Shown: positions 1 through 13,145, counted from the first letter of the stretch. The stretch: 64,000 nt of DNA from Rotaria macrura (GCA_900239685.1 OENT01000047.1:186001-250000), one strand, 5' to 3'. Notes: generated by a model from the letters alone, not told the origin. A program made the numbers and translations.

Positions 1-550
1 AAAAGTCATTTTCTTCGTTTTGTTAAGAATGTAAATGGATGATTTTTTCGAAAATCTACAAAATTCAAGACAGTTCGATGAACTATATTTATCAAGAAGT
101 TAGAGATATGTCATTCTGTTCTGTTAAATAGAATCCTTGTCTATAGACTATAATGATGGATGTCAATAATTTAGTTTTTGTTCTCTCTAAAGAGGCTTAT
201 TTCAGGATTATTACCGAGATCTTTAGGCTTGCGAAGGCATACTAATAGAGAACCTTTTTTTACTTTACAAATACTTCTCTGAGACTATTAATGTCGAAAC
301 GGTCAATTAAATCTATATATGTTTCTCAATAAAAGTTTTACGTTCTGACATTTTCAGCAATGTCAACAATCGTCGTTGACCAGATTACCGCACTTTTCAG
401 GATTAAACTTAAATTTTATCAATATATTTCAACATGCTTTTTAGATTTTACTTCATAGTGAAGAAAATTTTTCACAATTAGCCATACGAAAGAATCTAAT
501 TATTACTAATGTTCGATGCAAATGTTCCGCCTGCATAGATAATTAGGTTT

Positions 551-1110
551 TCACACTGATGACAATTTTGCAAACGTCATACTCCTTCCAATGATTGGTA
601 TATGTATTAATGATGTTGGTTTGAATGATGGATTTCTCAATGAATCAGCATTGTCATAATTATTCATATTGTCATAATCGTCAGTTGGCACTCGCATTTC
701 ATCATACGCCTCTCCTGTCATAATGGAATGCTTGTTAAATGGAAGGTCAGTAAAATCATTTGAAATTTTCAATCGATCACGCCTACAAGCAATCACTAGA
801 AGACACTAGAAATAGTCTATTAATATAAATAAGTTAACTTCAAACTACTCTGATGATCTTGAACAAACATAACATGATCTCTCAGTGTGATATTCAATAA
901 TGATTTATGTTGCCAGAGTTTTACATAATAAAATTCTAGGATTATTGATGGTAGACTTGGTATTTGTATAAACGACATACTTGCCATTATAGTATTAACT
1001 AATGCTAAAATGCATGCTAATTTAATATCTAATATTATATTCGCATGAGAAGGAATTCGATGTATTATATAAGTTAAAAGTTTGATTAAAAACGTAGTAT
1101 CAACTATCAT
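551..1110 (-). CDS. Possible two-exon small membrane protein
   Basis: Candidate gene, weakly supported. Exon 1 (1110-849) opens at an ATG and reads 87 codons without a stop. A 53-nt GT-AG intron (848-796) joins it in phase to exon 2 (795-551), giving 168 residues. The first half has hydrophobic stretches (IILDIKLACILALV, MASMSFIQIPSLPSII) that could be one or two membrane spans. The second half is acidic and hydrophilic (DDYDNMNNYDNADS) and ends near NPSFK and IPIIGRS. Tweety-family chloride channels have a tail motif resembling the latter, but that likeness is far too short to name the gene. A stop lies 24 nt upstream in the same frame, closing another possible exon at 1288-1133. The ORF could also be chance in AT-rich DNA. 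Confidence 0.28.
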
Positions 1111-1132
1111 AATAATATTATAATTAAAATAT

Positions 1133-1288
1133 TACTTCAGTGTAGAAGCAAAAGTGTAAATGGTTGAATTCGAAGATTGCGTAATATTAGAATCAAGATT
1201 TGATTCATGATCATATTCGATTGATATTAATGATTCAATTGTTCGTTCGTATCTTGTTTCATGTTCTCTCTGTTTATAACCGAAATCT
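1133..1288 (-). CDS. Possible terminal exon of unidentified gene
   Basis: About 50 codons read in coding-like style on the minus strand, starting after a possible acceptor (GAATAG) and ending at TAA. The peptide begins DFGYKQREHETRYERTIES, is acidic and Ser/Thr/Asn-rich in the middle, and ends STIYTFASTLK. It has no family motif I can name. It may be the last exon of a gene whose earlier exons lie at higher coordinates, for example the open stretch at 1753-2139. I could not prove the join. Confidence 0.25.
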
Positions 1289-1752
1289 ATTCGTCATTTG
1301 AAAAAAGGTCGATTTAAAAAATTTTTCTTCATTCTCTTTAAAATTATCATTTCTCAACAATTGTTTCGATTCATCGATGAAATAAATTTCACTGGTACTC
1401 TTAGATCGAATAATAATTTAAATAGTTTTTGCTTTTAACAAATAGGAAAAATTCATCCGACTTAAACTAATCACTAAATCAATATTATTGTTAGATATTT
1501 TTTGAATCGTAATACATGTTTTTCCCTTGATATTTTGAAGGTCTAAACTGATCGATAAATTTACAATCAGTTAAGTTTTCTCTACATCGAATCATACATG
1601 ATTTTTAAATTTTATCACAGGTGAGTTGAGAATTGAATGAAAAAAGAAAGTTACGATAACATGTACATAGTCTTGTTTTTTTTTCATGTTGATATGATTA
1701 CATATTTACAAGATCTATGCCTGTATTGTAAGTTTCTTAGAACAATACCAAG

Positions 1753-2139
1753 TTAACTCATCGTAATGAAGCTTGATAATCTAACTAGTAATTTAATATA
1801 AATATTTGATGAAGTAAAAATATGTTGATTATTCAACTCAGGTTTAGCTTCCGACATTTTCTTATGATAATTATTTTGATATTTGATTCTATTCAACCTG
1901 GAGTAATGTTCTTCATTGTTTCTCGATGATGTTTCGTTGCGGTCGAGTGTTTTCATCACACGAGATAAAATGTTTGCAGGTGTAAATTGATCTATCTCAT
2001 CTTTCATTCTAATGTATGATCGATGATGTCGATAAGATCTCTTTTTAGAAGTATATATAGATGTTGATCGATCATAAGTTTGTCGGTAATAAGTTGAAAT
2101 ATGAATCCGATTGGAAGTAAATTTATTTTTAAATTAATA
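1753..2139 (-). CDS. Possible basic, Tyr/Arg/Ser-rich exon
   Basis: An open minus-strand stretch of about 129 codons. The upstream part is rich in Arg, Tyr, Ser and His (YYRQTYDRSTS, KKRSYRHHRSY). The downstream part is charged and Asn-rich (MKDEIDQFTPANILSRVMK, ETSSRNNEEHYSR). There are no domains, signal peptide or convincing membrane span. A GT near ATTAAATTACTA|GTTAGA could be a donor leading toward the candidate exon at 1288-1133. The composition resembles a disordered cytoplasmic segment. It may be a real exon or an AT-rich chance ORF. Confidence 0.22.
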
Positions 2140-5100
2140 TTATAAAATCATCCGGTAATGATGCAAAGTTAAAATAGAAATTAATCATCATTCATAGATG
2201 TAGGAAGATTTCTAATGAACATGCACTCATTTGAGATTGCAGATGGTGAATAGAATATAAATGAGAGTATAATAATTTATGTTATTATAGTTCTAATCAA
2301 TGTATTCGTACTTCACTCAAACGTACTCGACTAAATGAAAAGAATCACATTGAAGCCGCAATCGTTTAACTATATTCCTTCGATGCTTTACGATTTTCGA
2401 CAACGATAGAAAACGAATATTTAAAAAAATGCATGAAAGGAAGTCTATTTAGAAACCTTTATTTTTCACAAAAATCAATCTCATTAACAAAAACAATCAA
2501 AATCCGACTGTATTCTATCGATTTGCACATTCATGTCTCTACCATACTACATGACACTTCCATTCCACTGTGCACTGTCAAGCTTTGTCGAAAACTTCAA
2601 CTAGATAGGTGTGCGTCTAGGTTGGATGTTATGATGCAGGAGGAGTGACTGTTTGTATCGTGTACATTGAACTTTTCATTATGGGACAAAAATATCGACT
2701 ATGTCGCATATTATTTTGTTTTCTATTCTACAGTCAATCAGAATGGGTTGTGCGTTGGTGTTTTGCGTGTTATTTTCTTTGTTTTTATGCTATTCATGAT
2801 ATAAGGTTTTGTTCTTCTCTCTATCATACATGTTAGTTATTGAGCCCTTTCGTTATTATTCTTCATAGACACATCAATCGGTTTGGTCTGTTCTTTACGT
2901 AAGCCGAGCTTTCTTCTTCTACAAGTACGAATCGATCGTTATTAATCAAACAAAGCTCACGTTCACAAAACCAGTAAAGTGTACATCGGGTAGCAAATTA
3001 GCAAATTAACGTGAGCTATCTAACGTTTGGAGGACACATATACGAGTTAAGAATCAAATTTATTAGTTCAATTGAAAAAAAATCATACTTTAATCTTCAG
3101 TAATTAAAAAGACAAATTTTAAGTAAAGATCGATGTTTCCCTAACTTAAACTCTACCTTGTACTTTGACCCTAGAAGTTTGCATGACAATTGAAAAGATT
3201 TATAATTAATCAATATATTAGAGTTCACATTTCTAAGAGTATTCTGGAGGTTTTTTTCAAAAGCTTTCAAAGCATTGTATAAAACTAGTCCACATTTTTA
3301 TTCAATAAAGTAGAAATATTACATTAAAGTTTGCAATAATCAGACCGATAGCATCGTTAATGTAATAGGAGTACGGATAGGACGGTTATAGACAAGAATA
3401 CATTGAATCATTTCTAATTTTAGACAAAATACGAAAGTCGACGTTAAAATCCATTGGGAGAATGTATGATTCACTTGTAAACTTGCAAAACTTTCGAATT
3501 AGAGGATTTCAAGAACTAATCAGATACGTTCATTGATGAAATGAAGAGTTGAATGATATGTGCTACTTTCTACGACATGCATCATACATATTCTTTATGA
3601 GAAAGGAAGTTTTGCACTTCAAACTTATTAGACAGAAAGTGCGCATAAGTTTTTACACTATCTATCAATCTACTGTAATTGTTGATATTTTCGAAATAAA
3701 GAAAAAAACAACAACAAATTCACAGCTTGCATGTCAAAATCAATAATTGCTATGATTTTGATATCCTATGAATGAACTTTTACCATGGAACGGTACTTGT
3801 TTGTTGTAGTATTTCCGAGTCGACTTGAAAATGATCGAAAGATTCGTCTATTCAAGTGAAAAAAAAACATACAACTCGTTGGATTATTTACTTTGACATC
3901 ACATATGTCATAAGTTTGATGAAAGTGAGATATTACAAAAAAATATTTAATATGTTTAGATGATCCTCACAGATAGATTTACTAAGAATAATTAATGATG
4001 TTAATATATCAATTGTAATTAGTATGATTGACAAATGATGAATTTCATATAATGCATTATTCGTTTGGATTCGCTCATCGTTTATCTTGCTTGATCGTTT
4101 AGTAATTTGATTGAGTATAGACAATTTTTGTTGCATTTTTTGTGGGCAGTCATGCTTGTCGAATAGTATATTATTTGTGATATTTATCTGTTGTTTTGAT
4201 GGTACATAACCATTCGAACAAAGCGTAAAATTCAGAAAGGTAAATATTTTTCGTACGAATGTATAATATGACAGTATTTGGAGTTAGAATGATCGATATT
4301 GTCTTCACAAATATTTCTTATCATTAATATTATTATTATGATTAACTATTAACTCAAACTTACTTGATGCATTATTCACATTCAAGATAAGTTTACTTTG
4401 TTTCTTTTAGCTATGTCTTGATTAATAAGAAATATATTTGAATACATTGTAAGTCTGCTTAATTGATAAATTTCTTCTAGAAACTTTTGATTAAGCCAAA
4501 TCTATATTTTGAATAAATATATTAGTTTTATTTTAAAATTTCTTAGCCTAGATAAATAAATAGATTTCAATTTAGATATAATAAAATAGATAAATAGATA
4601 CGATTCTTCTTCATAAGTATTAAATACGTCAAATATATTATTACAAAATTATTGATTTCGAATCTCTTATTCTAAACAAACAATGAAATGAAGTACTAAA
4701 TTTTTATAGGCTTTCTAGAAAATTCAAATCATACAATTAACACAGAGCAATCTAAAATGAATAACTATAAAAAGAATTTTACATAGATCGTGACTGACAT
4801 AATATGTCATGTACTTCGTCAGTGCTCTAGTTCCATCCCATATCATAACGTGTACTTGAATACTTCACCTGCATCGTATGATTCGAGTCACCTACTCAAA
4901 TCTACCTAACATAACTCTTCGATAGAATTAGTATACGCCGTTACTAAATTCCAAATAATTGATAAAATTCTTTCAAAGTCATCGTGACCTTTGACGATTA
5001 GTTCTGTTCATAATTGACACGTATGCAGACTGAGCATCAAAATATAAGCTCAAATCTTTCTTGATACATTTATGAAACAGTGATGAAGAATGTTACATAA

Positions 5101-6977
5101 CATATCAACAATTATTCCTTTTATCAGAATACCATTAGAAGCAGATTTCAGTGGCAGCTTTCAGTTTCATCCTCGATTCTAGCAAATAATAATCAACATA
5201 CCGTGATTAGTTCTTTTTTTCAAAAAAAAAGGGAAATAAAACATATAGCATATTAAAATTGATGTTCGTTTGTAGGCTTCGCTATCCTTCGTGATAAAAT
5301 GTTACTTTTAAAAAAAAGTTCCTGTTGCCCTTTTTCAGAAGCTGACTGACATACAACATTTTTTCATGTCAAAAAAACATATCTCTTATGCACTTGTGAA
5401 GTGAGAATCAAATGGAATGGAAAAAAAATAGTGAATTAAGTTCTATTCGAGCAGCTGCAAGAAAGATGAACAAAAAATAAACATGAGTATTATTTTAATA
5501 GAGTTTCGAATTTGTTGAAAATATTAAAACGGAAGAATATTCAAAATGAAATAGAAATCAATTTTACTTTATCATATGAATCATGCTTACATATTCAAGG
5601 TATTTCTTTGTAGTGATTTATATGCAATCGAATAAAGTTCAACTGTAAAGCTCACAGCGAATAGTTGAATAGTATAGTATTGATATTCGAAAATCTTTAC
5701 AAGTGGATTTACATAACTCTAAACTAACTGAACTTTATGAGTTCGAATACTGTCATATGAATAATTGATTTTATGTTCAAAACGTACTTTAATAATCTGT
5801 CTAAGATCATGAATTAATTTGTAAATGAGTTCATTTCTAATTGAAGTACTCTCCTGTAAATATCTAATGACATTTGTACTTTCATTACTATCCGTTGATT
5901 TCATTCGAGTAGAAATTTTTAGAACGAAATTTTAGAACATGATTCGGCATATTTAACAAAAAACAGCCCAAGTAAACGGGTGCACAAAAAACGGAATTTG
6001 TAACGAAGCGCGCAATAATTTGTACTGATCGTCCTTCAAATAAAATATTATTCAAACTTCGCAATAATATTATAATGAGTTTTTGTTTGTGCAAGTAGCA
6101 AGAGGTATATGGGCTGACGCTCGTATGTTGATGAAAATAGATCTGAATGATCACTATATAAATGAGAAATTAATCAGTTCAATTATAATAATAAATAGGG
6201 AACGTCAGATGTTCTGTTGTGATTGATATGTCATTTGCTATTTTCATCGACTGTTTGATATTGCAACAGCCTTTCTTTGTTTACAATTTACAACGACAAT
6301 TTACAAATACTGAAAGATTCTTGACCTGATTTATGGTATCATGTTTCAACTATCATCTAGTCGATGCATGCTATTTGTTGCTTTTGAAATTTTCATTTTA
6401 TCGATTCAACTATGTAGTAGAAGAAGGAGAAGAAAGATGATGATAGTGTTGAATTCATGTAGTTTCTCGTACTAAATCGATATGAGTAGCATTGAGTTAG
6501 AAAGAAAAGTATTCTCAATACAAGTAATGTTCTCATATAAATTTTGGTTCAACGATAGAATTCTATTAATAGGAACATGTCATCAGAATATGACATCAGC
6601 TCATACAAACCATACCAACTTCTTATACGCAGTTTTTATTGTGGTTGTCGTCATTGTCGTTCGGCTTTTTTCTTCTTTTTTTTTTCTTTCTTCGCTTTCC
6701 TACTGTCATTTGTACCGGTAAACAGCTGAGAAGTAAGTAAAGATTCGGAGCAGTGTTCGCGCTTCTCTTTCTTTTGCCTAACGCGAGCATTTTCTCCCGC
6801 ACGTACACACATGCAGCAAAAGAAGAAGTATAGAAGAAAAACAACATATTTACAGAGTAAGCAAAGAAAAACCAAGGCGCGAAGGTCGATTTTTTTTATC
6901 GTACTTATAAAAAAAGACCAAGTGGAAAAGTTGGTTTCTTTCATTTTATTAATTCTATCTGTAGATTTAAGATACCG
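2140..6977. other. Gene-poor AT-rich stretch
   Basis: Only short, unrelated ORFs occur on both strands, none with a domain, an acceptor/donor pair or coding-like codon use. Around 4520-4610 the sequence is low complexity, rich in AAATAGATA-type words. The last part (about 6640-6977) is the immediate 5' flank of the eIF2-beta-like gene. It has a T-rich tract at 6666-6690 and an acceptor-like CTGTAG at 6959-6964, which would allow a non-coding 5' exon. Confidence 0.6.
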
Positions 6978-7916
6978 ATGTGCACCGATATTGAATTTTT
7001 ACCAAACGTTATGGTTATAACAGAGAAAGACTTTGCATTATGCAATGAATATGATCGTAGGAATAGTTCAACGCCATCCATAACATCTTCGTCTTCGTCA
7101 ACGGCAGCAACAAATTCAACCTCTTGGATTGAACGAAAACTATTCAGTCAATTCAAACGTTTATTTCGACGAAATACATTCTCTACCAAAACTGATTCAT
7201 CTCAATCCAGCCGTCGATCATCATGTAATGCCGAGCACATCATTGCATCACCATGTAATGAACAATCTAGAAAAATAGTTCATACTGAAAAAGTCGACGA
7301 AGAATCTAAAGAAGATCATGTTAACCTTCTTTCGTCTTCGTCTTCTTCTTCTTCTCCGTCGCCTTCACTACCCTCTTCAACTGCTCTTACTCCCACGCTT
7401 TCAACAATATCAAATGCAGTTGGTGAACAAATACAATCAATAAGCAACGATTCTAAAGCAATCGATTTACTCTATGATTATGATCGTCTTCTTGCTCGTT
7501 GTGTAGAACGTAAAAAGCATGATCTTAGTGAAATGATATCACGTTGTCAAACGCCTATTACGATTCCACATGCTGATTTAATTGTTGGCCAATCACGTTC
7601 AATGCTCGTTAATTGGAAGGCTTATATACGTCTATTTCGCGCATTAAATCGTGATCCACAATTATTTCAACAATATATTAATCAGTATTTTGCCTGTCAA
7701 TCATCGATAAATCAACGAGAACAATTAACATTTAATGCCCGAACAACGAAGACAACACTCGATAATGTATTAAAACTATTTCTTAATGAGTATGTTACTT
7801 GTTTATCATGTCAAAAAGCACAGACTCATTTAATTAAATCAATTGGTTTATGGCGAATAGAATGTCAACTATGTGGTAGTCAACGTTCCGTTAAACGTCT
7901 TAAATGGAAACTTTAA
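6978..7916 (+). CDS. Divergent eIF2-beta-like protein, intronless
   Basis: A 312-residue single-exon ORF. The C-terminal half (about residues 170-312) follows the whole conserved part of eIF2 beta. It has a YDYDRLLAR element like the family's Y-x-Y-x-x-LL, the helical N-W-K-A-Y-I-R-L-F-R-A-L-N-R-D-P segment matching the family's NFTDICKLLHRQP, then NVLKLFLNEYVTC and a C4 zinc ribbon with CLSC and CQLC pairs. In eIF2 this part contacts eIF2 gamma and helps start-codon selection. The N-terminal half is Ser/Thr-rich (serine run near residue 115) and has none of the lysine blocks that recruit eIF5 and eIF2B. Identity is low, so it is unlikely to be the main eIF2 beta. Lack of introns and an A/AAC-rich stretch just after the stop suggest an old retrocopy with a new N-terminus. 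The ATG at 6978 is the first in frame. Confidence 0.8.
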   Translation: MCTDIEFLPNVMVITEKDFALCNEYDRRNSSTPSITSSSSSTAATNSTSWIERKLFSQFKRLFRRNTFSTKTDSSQSSRRSSCNAEHIIASPCNEQSRKIVHTEKVDEESKEDHVNLLSSSSSSSSPSPSLPSSTALTPTLSTISNAVGEQIQSISNDSKAIDLLYDYDRLLARCVERKKHDLSEMISRCQTPITIPHADLIVGQSRSMLVNWKAYIRLFRALNRDPQLFQQYINQYFACQSSINQREQLTFNARTTKTTLDNVLKLFLNEYVTCLSCQKAQTHLIKSIGLWRIECQLCGSQRSVKRLKWKL

Positions 7917-8829
7917 ACACATTAAAGATGATTTGAAGAACAATGACAAAAACAATACCAACAACAACAACAATAATAACAACAAAAAAAACTAAATAGT
8001 GATATATTAAATCTTGATGATTTTTTCTTTTGTTTCAGTTTGTTTTTCAAATCTAGTCTTGAATGTCTCATTATATTCTACTTTCTGTTATGAATAATTA
8101 TACTCTTTCTTCTTTTATATCATACCTATATTTGTATTTGAAACCGTTATTTACTAGAAGAAAAAAATAGAGCAATGCATGGATTTTATTCTTGATAGTA
8201 TTTATGCCCTTATATGCAATCGTATCATGCTATATTTGTCCATGTATTCTCTCAATCGTATCTAGGTCCTAATAAAAAGTATGTCAACAATATGAAACAC
8301 TTGTCTATCTATAGATCATCTAATGAAACTTCTCTTGCGAATAGAGAATATTAAGGATAATAATCATGAGTCTACTGAGATTAATCTATTGATAGTAGAC
8401 AATACATTTGAAAAGTGAAACAAGAAAAATACGGAATTGAAGCGTCAGCTCCCACGTCCAGTTTGTCTTCAATCTCATATGTGTGTCATTCTCGTTCTTC
8501 CCTTGAGGATATATCCTTTCGATTTATATTGACATATTGAATGAGATTTCTCGAAGAGTCCCGAAAGAAAAAAAAACAAATTCTAGAAGTTATCGTACAA
8601 AGCATAATCATAATAGACACACTATCTGATTGAGTCAAACGAAAGAATGAATCATAGAAGAAAACATCGGAACACTTAACTACAGGATAGTACAAGGTTC
8701 AAATGAAATTATGTAATACATTTGTCTTTGCCTGAAACATAGCAACATTTTACTTTCTTTAAACAGCTATCTTTATCGCACATATATTGTTTATGCATAC
8801 TTCATCAAAAGATGACATATTATTATTAA
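7917..8829. other. Intergenic, 3' flank of eIF2-beta-like gene
   Basis: No gene seen. About 30 nt past the stop a CAA/AAC-rich tract ending in an A run (7950-7993) may be a decayed poly(A) tail or an ordinary low-complexity 3' UTR. AATAAA at 8270-8275 is a possible polyadenylation signal. The rest is AT-rich and serves as 3' flank for the convergent membrane-protein gene. Confidence 0.55.
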
Positions 8830-9474
8830 TTAAAACGTTCTTCCGATAAATAGGATATACAATGAAAATAGTGCAAAAATACATATAATTATTCCACAAA
8901 CAAGAGCTACGGTTATTGAACCAAATCTGGCTAATGTTGAATAAATATTTGATGAATCTGCATTAAGATTCTTTCTATTAGTTTCAGATAAATGTGATGT
9001 TAAAATAAATATTCGCATTGAAGCAAATGCAGCAACAAGAGCAATACCAATACAAAGAATAGTTAGAAATTTTAGAAAAGCATGTGTAATCATTGAATTA
9101 CCAGAAAAAACAGCACCATTAATTAACTAGATGAAAATTATTACAATAGTTATCGTTTCGTATTCTATTTCTTTTTTTTTTTTTTGAATCAAAATTACCT
9201 CTATATAAGCTAATGTAAAAAACGCTAGGCACATGGATTGCATTGTCGATTCGAAATAATTAGGAATATCATCTTGAACTACTGTTGTAATAGGTACGAT
9301 TGTTGTTCGATCATTTCGATTCGATGTTGAACGACGATACCAACCAGTAGAAGATTTAGGTGCAATGTTTGTTTCATTTGTAGCAGGTAATGATACCTTT
9401 TTATTCTGCTGTGACAATGATGAATAACTACTATTATTAAATTCCAGTGACTGTACTCGTCTCATTGTTATCAT
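8830..9474 (-). CDS. Small multi-pass membrane protein, unknown
   Basis: Two exons, 9474-9199 and 9126-8830, joined in phase 0 over a 72-nt GT-AG intron, giving 190 residues. The first 70 or so residues are polar and basic with no signal peptide, so the N-terminus probably stays in the cytosol. Hydrophobic segments follow: MQSMCLAFFTLAYIEL across the splice, then FLTILCIGIALVAAF, then ITVALVCGIIICIFALF near the C-terminus. A hydrophilic stretch with SETNRKNLNADSSN separates the last two. Three or four membrane spans are likely. The splice join is supported because the first helix is completed only by it. I recognise no family. The protein may be lineage-specific. Confidence 0.65.
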
Positions 9475-9880
9475 TGAAGAAAAAAAGTAAAAATTAAAAA
9501 AAAAAACTGTAAAAATAAATGAACATTACATTGCGCCTATTGCTTTATTTAGATAAAATGTTTATGAAGAGGAAGGAGCCAATCTTCTTGAGTTCAAACA
9601 AGAATAAACACAATGATTTACTGTATGAACTTGCTAAATAAACATTCCTTGAAATGTTGTTTGCTAGACAAGAATAACTTTTACTGTTCTACGCTGGTGT
9701 TATTTTTTTCTATAAAAAAAATATTTGTGGTGGTTGTGTCTCGCATTAATCACAACTGATGCTTGAATTCGAGGCTGTATTTGTTTGTTCTTCGAAAGAG
9801 ATTTAATATAAATCGATTAGCTTAATTTACAAGTCACTGCATGAAAAAATTCGTCTTTCAAGACAGTGTTTATCAGGAAC

Positions 9881-9902
9881 ATATATATATATATATATAT
9901 AC
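9881..9902. repeat. (AT)n microsatellite
   Basis: About 11 uninterrupted AT units, upstream of the minus-strand membrane-protein gene. Confidence 0.95.
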
Positions 9903-12517
9903 TCGTTCGAATTTTTGCGAAAGATTCGAAGTTTTTTTTTTTCTTTTCTTTTTCTAAATTCAACGCAGTGTGCTTTTACCGTTCGGCCAAGTTGAAGCAA
10001 CTGAAATTAGATGCTACTAGAAATACTTCGAGAAATAAAACGATGCATTTTTTTAACCCATAAGAAATGTTTAAAAAAAGCCTGTGCTAATAGAAGAATA
10101 AAATAAGATTAGTAACTGTCGCTTTTCTTTTTGTTAGAAAAGACTTGTTACTTTGTACTGAAGTTTATTTATGAATAGTTTTTGTGAAATCGTTTTTGGA
10201 AGTTTTATAAAAATCTTGTTACTCATTAATATTTACTAGTTTGAATTCCTTCAAACTACTTCAGCTGAAGATTAGACGATATGATAGTTCCGATGAAACT
10301 TGTCGTAACGATTGTGAACAAATTACGTGTACATGCTGCATAAATGGAATTTATCAATCGATCGTATTCGATCACATTCCTTTTGATTAGTTCTCTTATG
10401 CAAATATTGAATAAAAATATTTCAAACAACCGATAATAGTCTGAATAACTTTTGATCGTCTCCTATTAGTAAAATAGTACATATTGATTGTATCGTTTTG
10501 TTGACTTTTTTTTAAAAATTATAATATAGACTGTCTATAATTCTGTATTGATTAATCTAACGTCATTGGTGATTTAAATAATGAGAAACATTTTAGTTTA
10601 CTTGGTATCAAATACATCCAATGAACATAACTCTAATTGAAAAGAGTTCAATCAAAAACTGTTCGATGATCAGCTAAAAATGTCTGTTGCTACTGACACA
10701 ATATCTCTATTAGAATTTTGTATCCTATGTGAAAAATACGAAAGACAAATTATACACATTGTGGTGTAATAAGAACTTCAGTAAACTTGGTTTAGAAAAC
10801 ATGATTCCGATACAGTTTTCAAATATTTCTTGTATTCATTATCAATTTATGAAAACAACGGTAAGTTTTAATACATATAAACATGTGTTAAAAGAACATG
10901 TTAAATATCATGAAAGAAAAGCAAACACAACAAGTGTTAGTCCTTCTAATCTTCTTCACTTGTGATAGTTGATTTACGACTTGAAAAAAAGACAACATCA
11001 ACAAAAGAATGAAAGATAAAATAGATAATGTTGAAAAATTACAAACGCTTATCAATCTAGTCAAGACAGTTTTGCTGAATCATCATGCAACTCGAGTACA
11101 TTTGCTTCAGAGTTACAATAGTTGAATTCTTTCTATGTTGTGCTATTGACACATATACATATATCATTAGGCCTCATAAACAGACACTGAGAGAAAGAGA
11201 CCAAAAGATCTATCTCGTCAAGGGTAGAGTTTGCTTGTCAGATGAATGACTGCTATTTAAAAAATTAATTTCGTGCACTTCACTCTATAGTTGAACTCAA
11301 GTGTCAAACTTATAAAGTGAATATTATCATGTATAACATCATAGAAATAATAGCCTATGGAAATACGTGTCTTAGAACTACGTTGAACAATTGATTTAGT
11401 ATAAGACATCTATATAATCGTTCACACAAATAGTCATGTTTTCAAATGTCTTAAGTTCTCTAAATTAGACAATCTATAATCGAATGACGAAGATAAGAGC
11501 CAGTTAAAATATTAAAAAAATATCGACGATTGCCATTGTGTTCACAATGCTCATCATTGTATGAAAACAACATAGGAAGAAAGAGTATTATTTACTCACG
11601 AGGTTGATATCAAATATGAGAATAACATGGACTACTACATGATTAATTCTGATGACGACAATATATTGTTATTTAACCTTCCGCTAATGACTAAAGTTAA
11701 AGAGCACGTACGAATGACATATCTTCAATCGGTGATTCTATTTTCAATTAACAGTTCATCACAAATACATCCCTGTAGTTGTTGACGATTAATTCAACAC
11801 GTGTTTTATTATCATCGTGTTTATACAATAGTACAATTGTGGATTTAAATTTCATTTGAACAGTGTCATTCAGAAAATTGAATATCATATGACAACAATG
11901 TCACATATGTTCTTGAATCAATATACAAGAGTATTATTGTTATTGGTGAACTTTACTCCAGATAGGAGAGCATGTTTAGTGAATAAATAAATAATCAGTC
12001 AACAAACAAGCAAATTCATTGTAGATGTTTTCAATCTGCTTAGTTTATTTGTACTCTATTCGATACGAGTAGACCTGTATCAAAACAGTAGCAAACAATA
12101 TATCACTCATTTTATTTGTTTAAAAAGACACACGAAAGTGCAAGAAAAATAGAAGTGCGTAACAGTCACTCTGATTTTTCTTCTTCTTCTCAATATTCAT
12201 TTGTTTTGTTTTTCAAACCTGTAGTATTGACGAAAGAGAATGGCGAAAAAAAAAGATCCTATCTCATATGCTTTTTCTTGTTTTTTATCTTGTCTCTAAA
12301 CTTCGTAGCGTAGAGTAGGTTACCTTAAGAATGTTATCAAATTATTTTATACGATTGAGTAACTATAATTTATCGACGAATGAAATATTAAGCGTTAGAA
12401 GGATCGGATCACTCAACTGTAAACGCATGAAATGTTTTTCTTTTATACACAAAGTATTTTGACAAATATTCAAGAAAAAAAATGTTTCTTGAGCCCCTAA
12501 TTAGTCAGCAAGTGAGC

Positions 12518-13145
12518 CCGTATTGGTCTATTTGAGCTGAGTAAAAAATGTTCGAGCTCAAATCAGTCATTTGTCTCTGTTGAGCACTGACTATAAAGCG
12601 AATTCGAGAATGGCTGGTGTTTCGAGCCCGAATTATGAGAGATAGGGCTGATGTCGCCGTAGAGGATAAAAATATATATGTTCAAGATAGAAACCTCGAT
12701 TGCGTAAATTGTGGAACAAATTTTGTTCGATTATATTGATCGTTTATTATTGAATATTCAAATAATTTAATTATAGCGAAACGATTGTCGAATTCCGTTG
12801 ATACATTTTTCAATGATAATGATTTGTGAGCATATCTCGCACAAAAATAAGGTGTCTGTAAAAAGGTTCAGAAGGTATTAAAGCTGGTAAGAAGATCATG
12901 TAGCGATGTTCATCATATCGCAAATTCCCTAAATGTCATTTTCAAATCCAAGTTATTTTAAATAATCAAGGCTAAGTCTTTCCGCTTGTAATGATGTTAG
13001 TTTCACTTTTCATGATAAATAAACTTGAGTAGGTTCAAAACTATCAATAGACTGTCTTATTACTTATAAAGGGCCCTAAAGAAGAAAAACAATGTTTTTT
13101 TTATTCCGAACATTTTTTTTACTGGGCTCAACAAGACGAATACGG
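12518..13145. mobile_element. Possible small element with ~38-bp inverted repeats
   Basis: The words CCGTATTgGTCT, TTGAGC, AGTAAAAA and ATGTTCG at 12518-12554 recur in the same order on the opposite strand at 13145-13107. There are about five mismatches and a two-base length change in an A run. The interior is non-coding and AT-rich, and the flanks carry further GAGCCC words. This is the shape of a non-autonomous DNA transposon, or of two dispersed-repeat copies that landed head-to-head. I could not define a target-site duplication. Confidence 0.35.

Noticed and set aside
6623-7020. Lys/Phe-rich ORFs on both strands just upstream of the eIF2-beta-like gene
   Set aside because: They arise from poly-T and poly-A runs. 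They have no domain and overlap each other in several frames.
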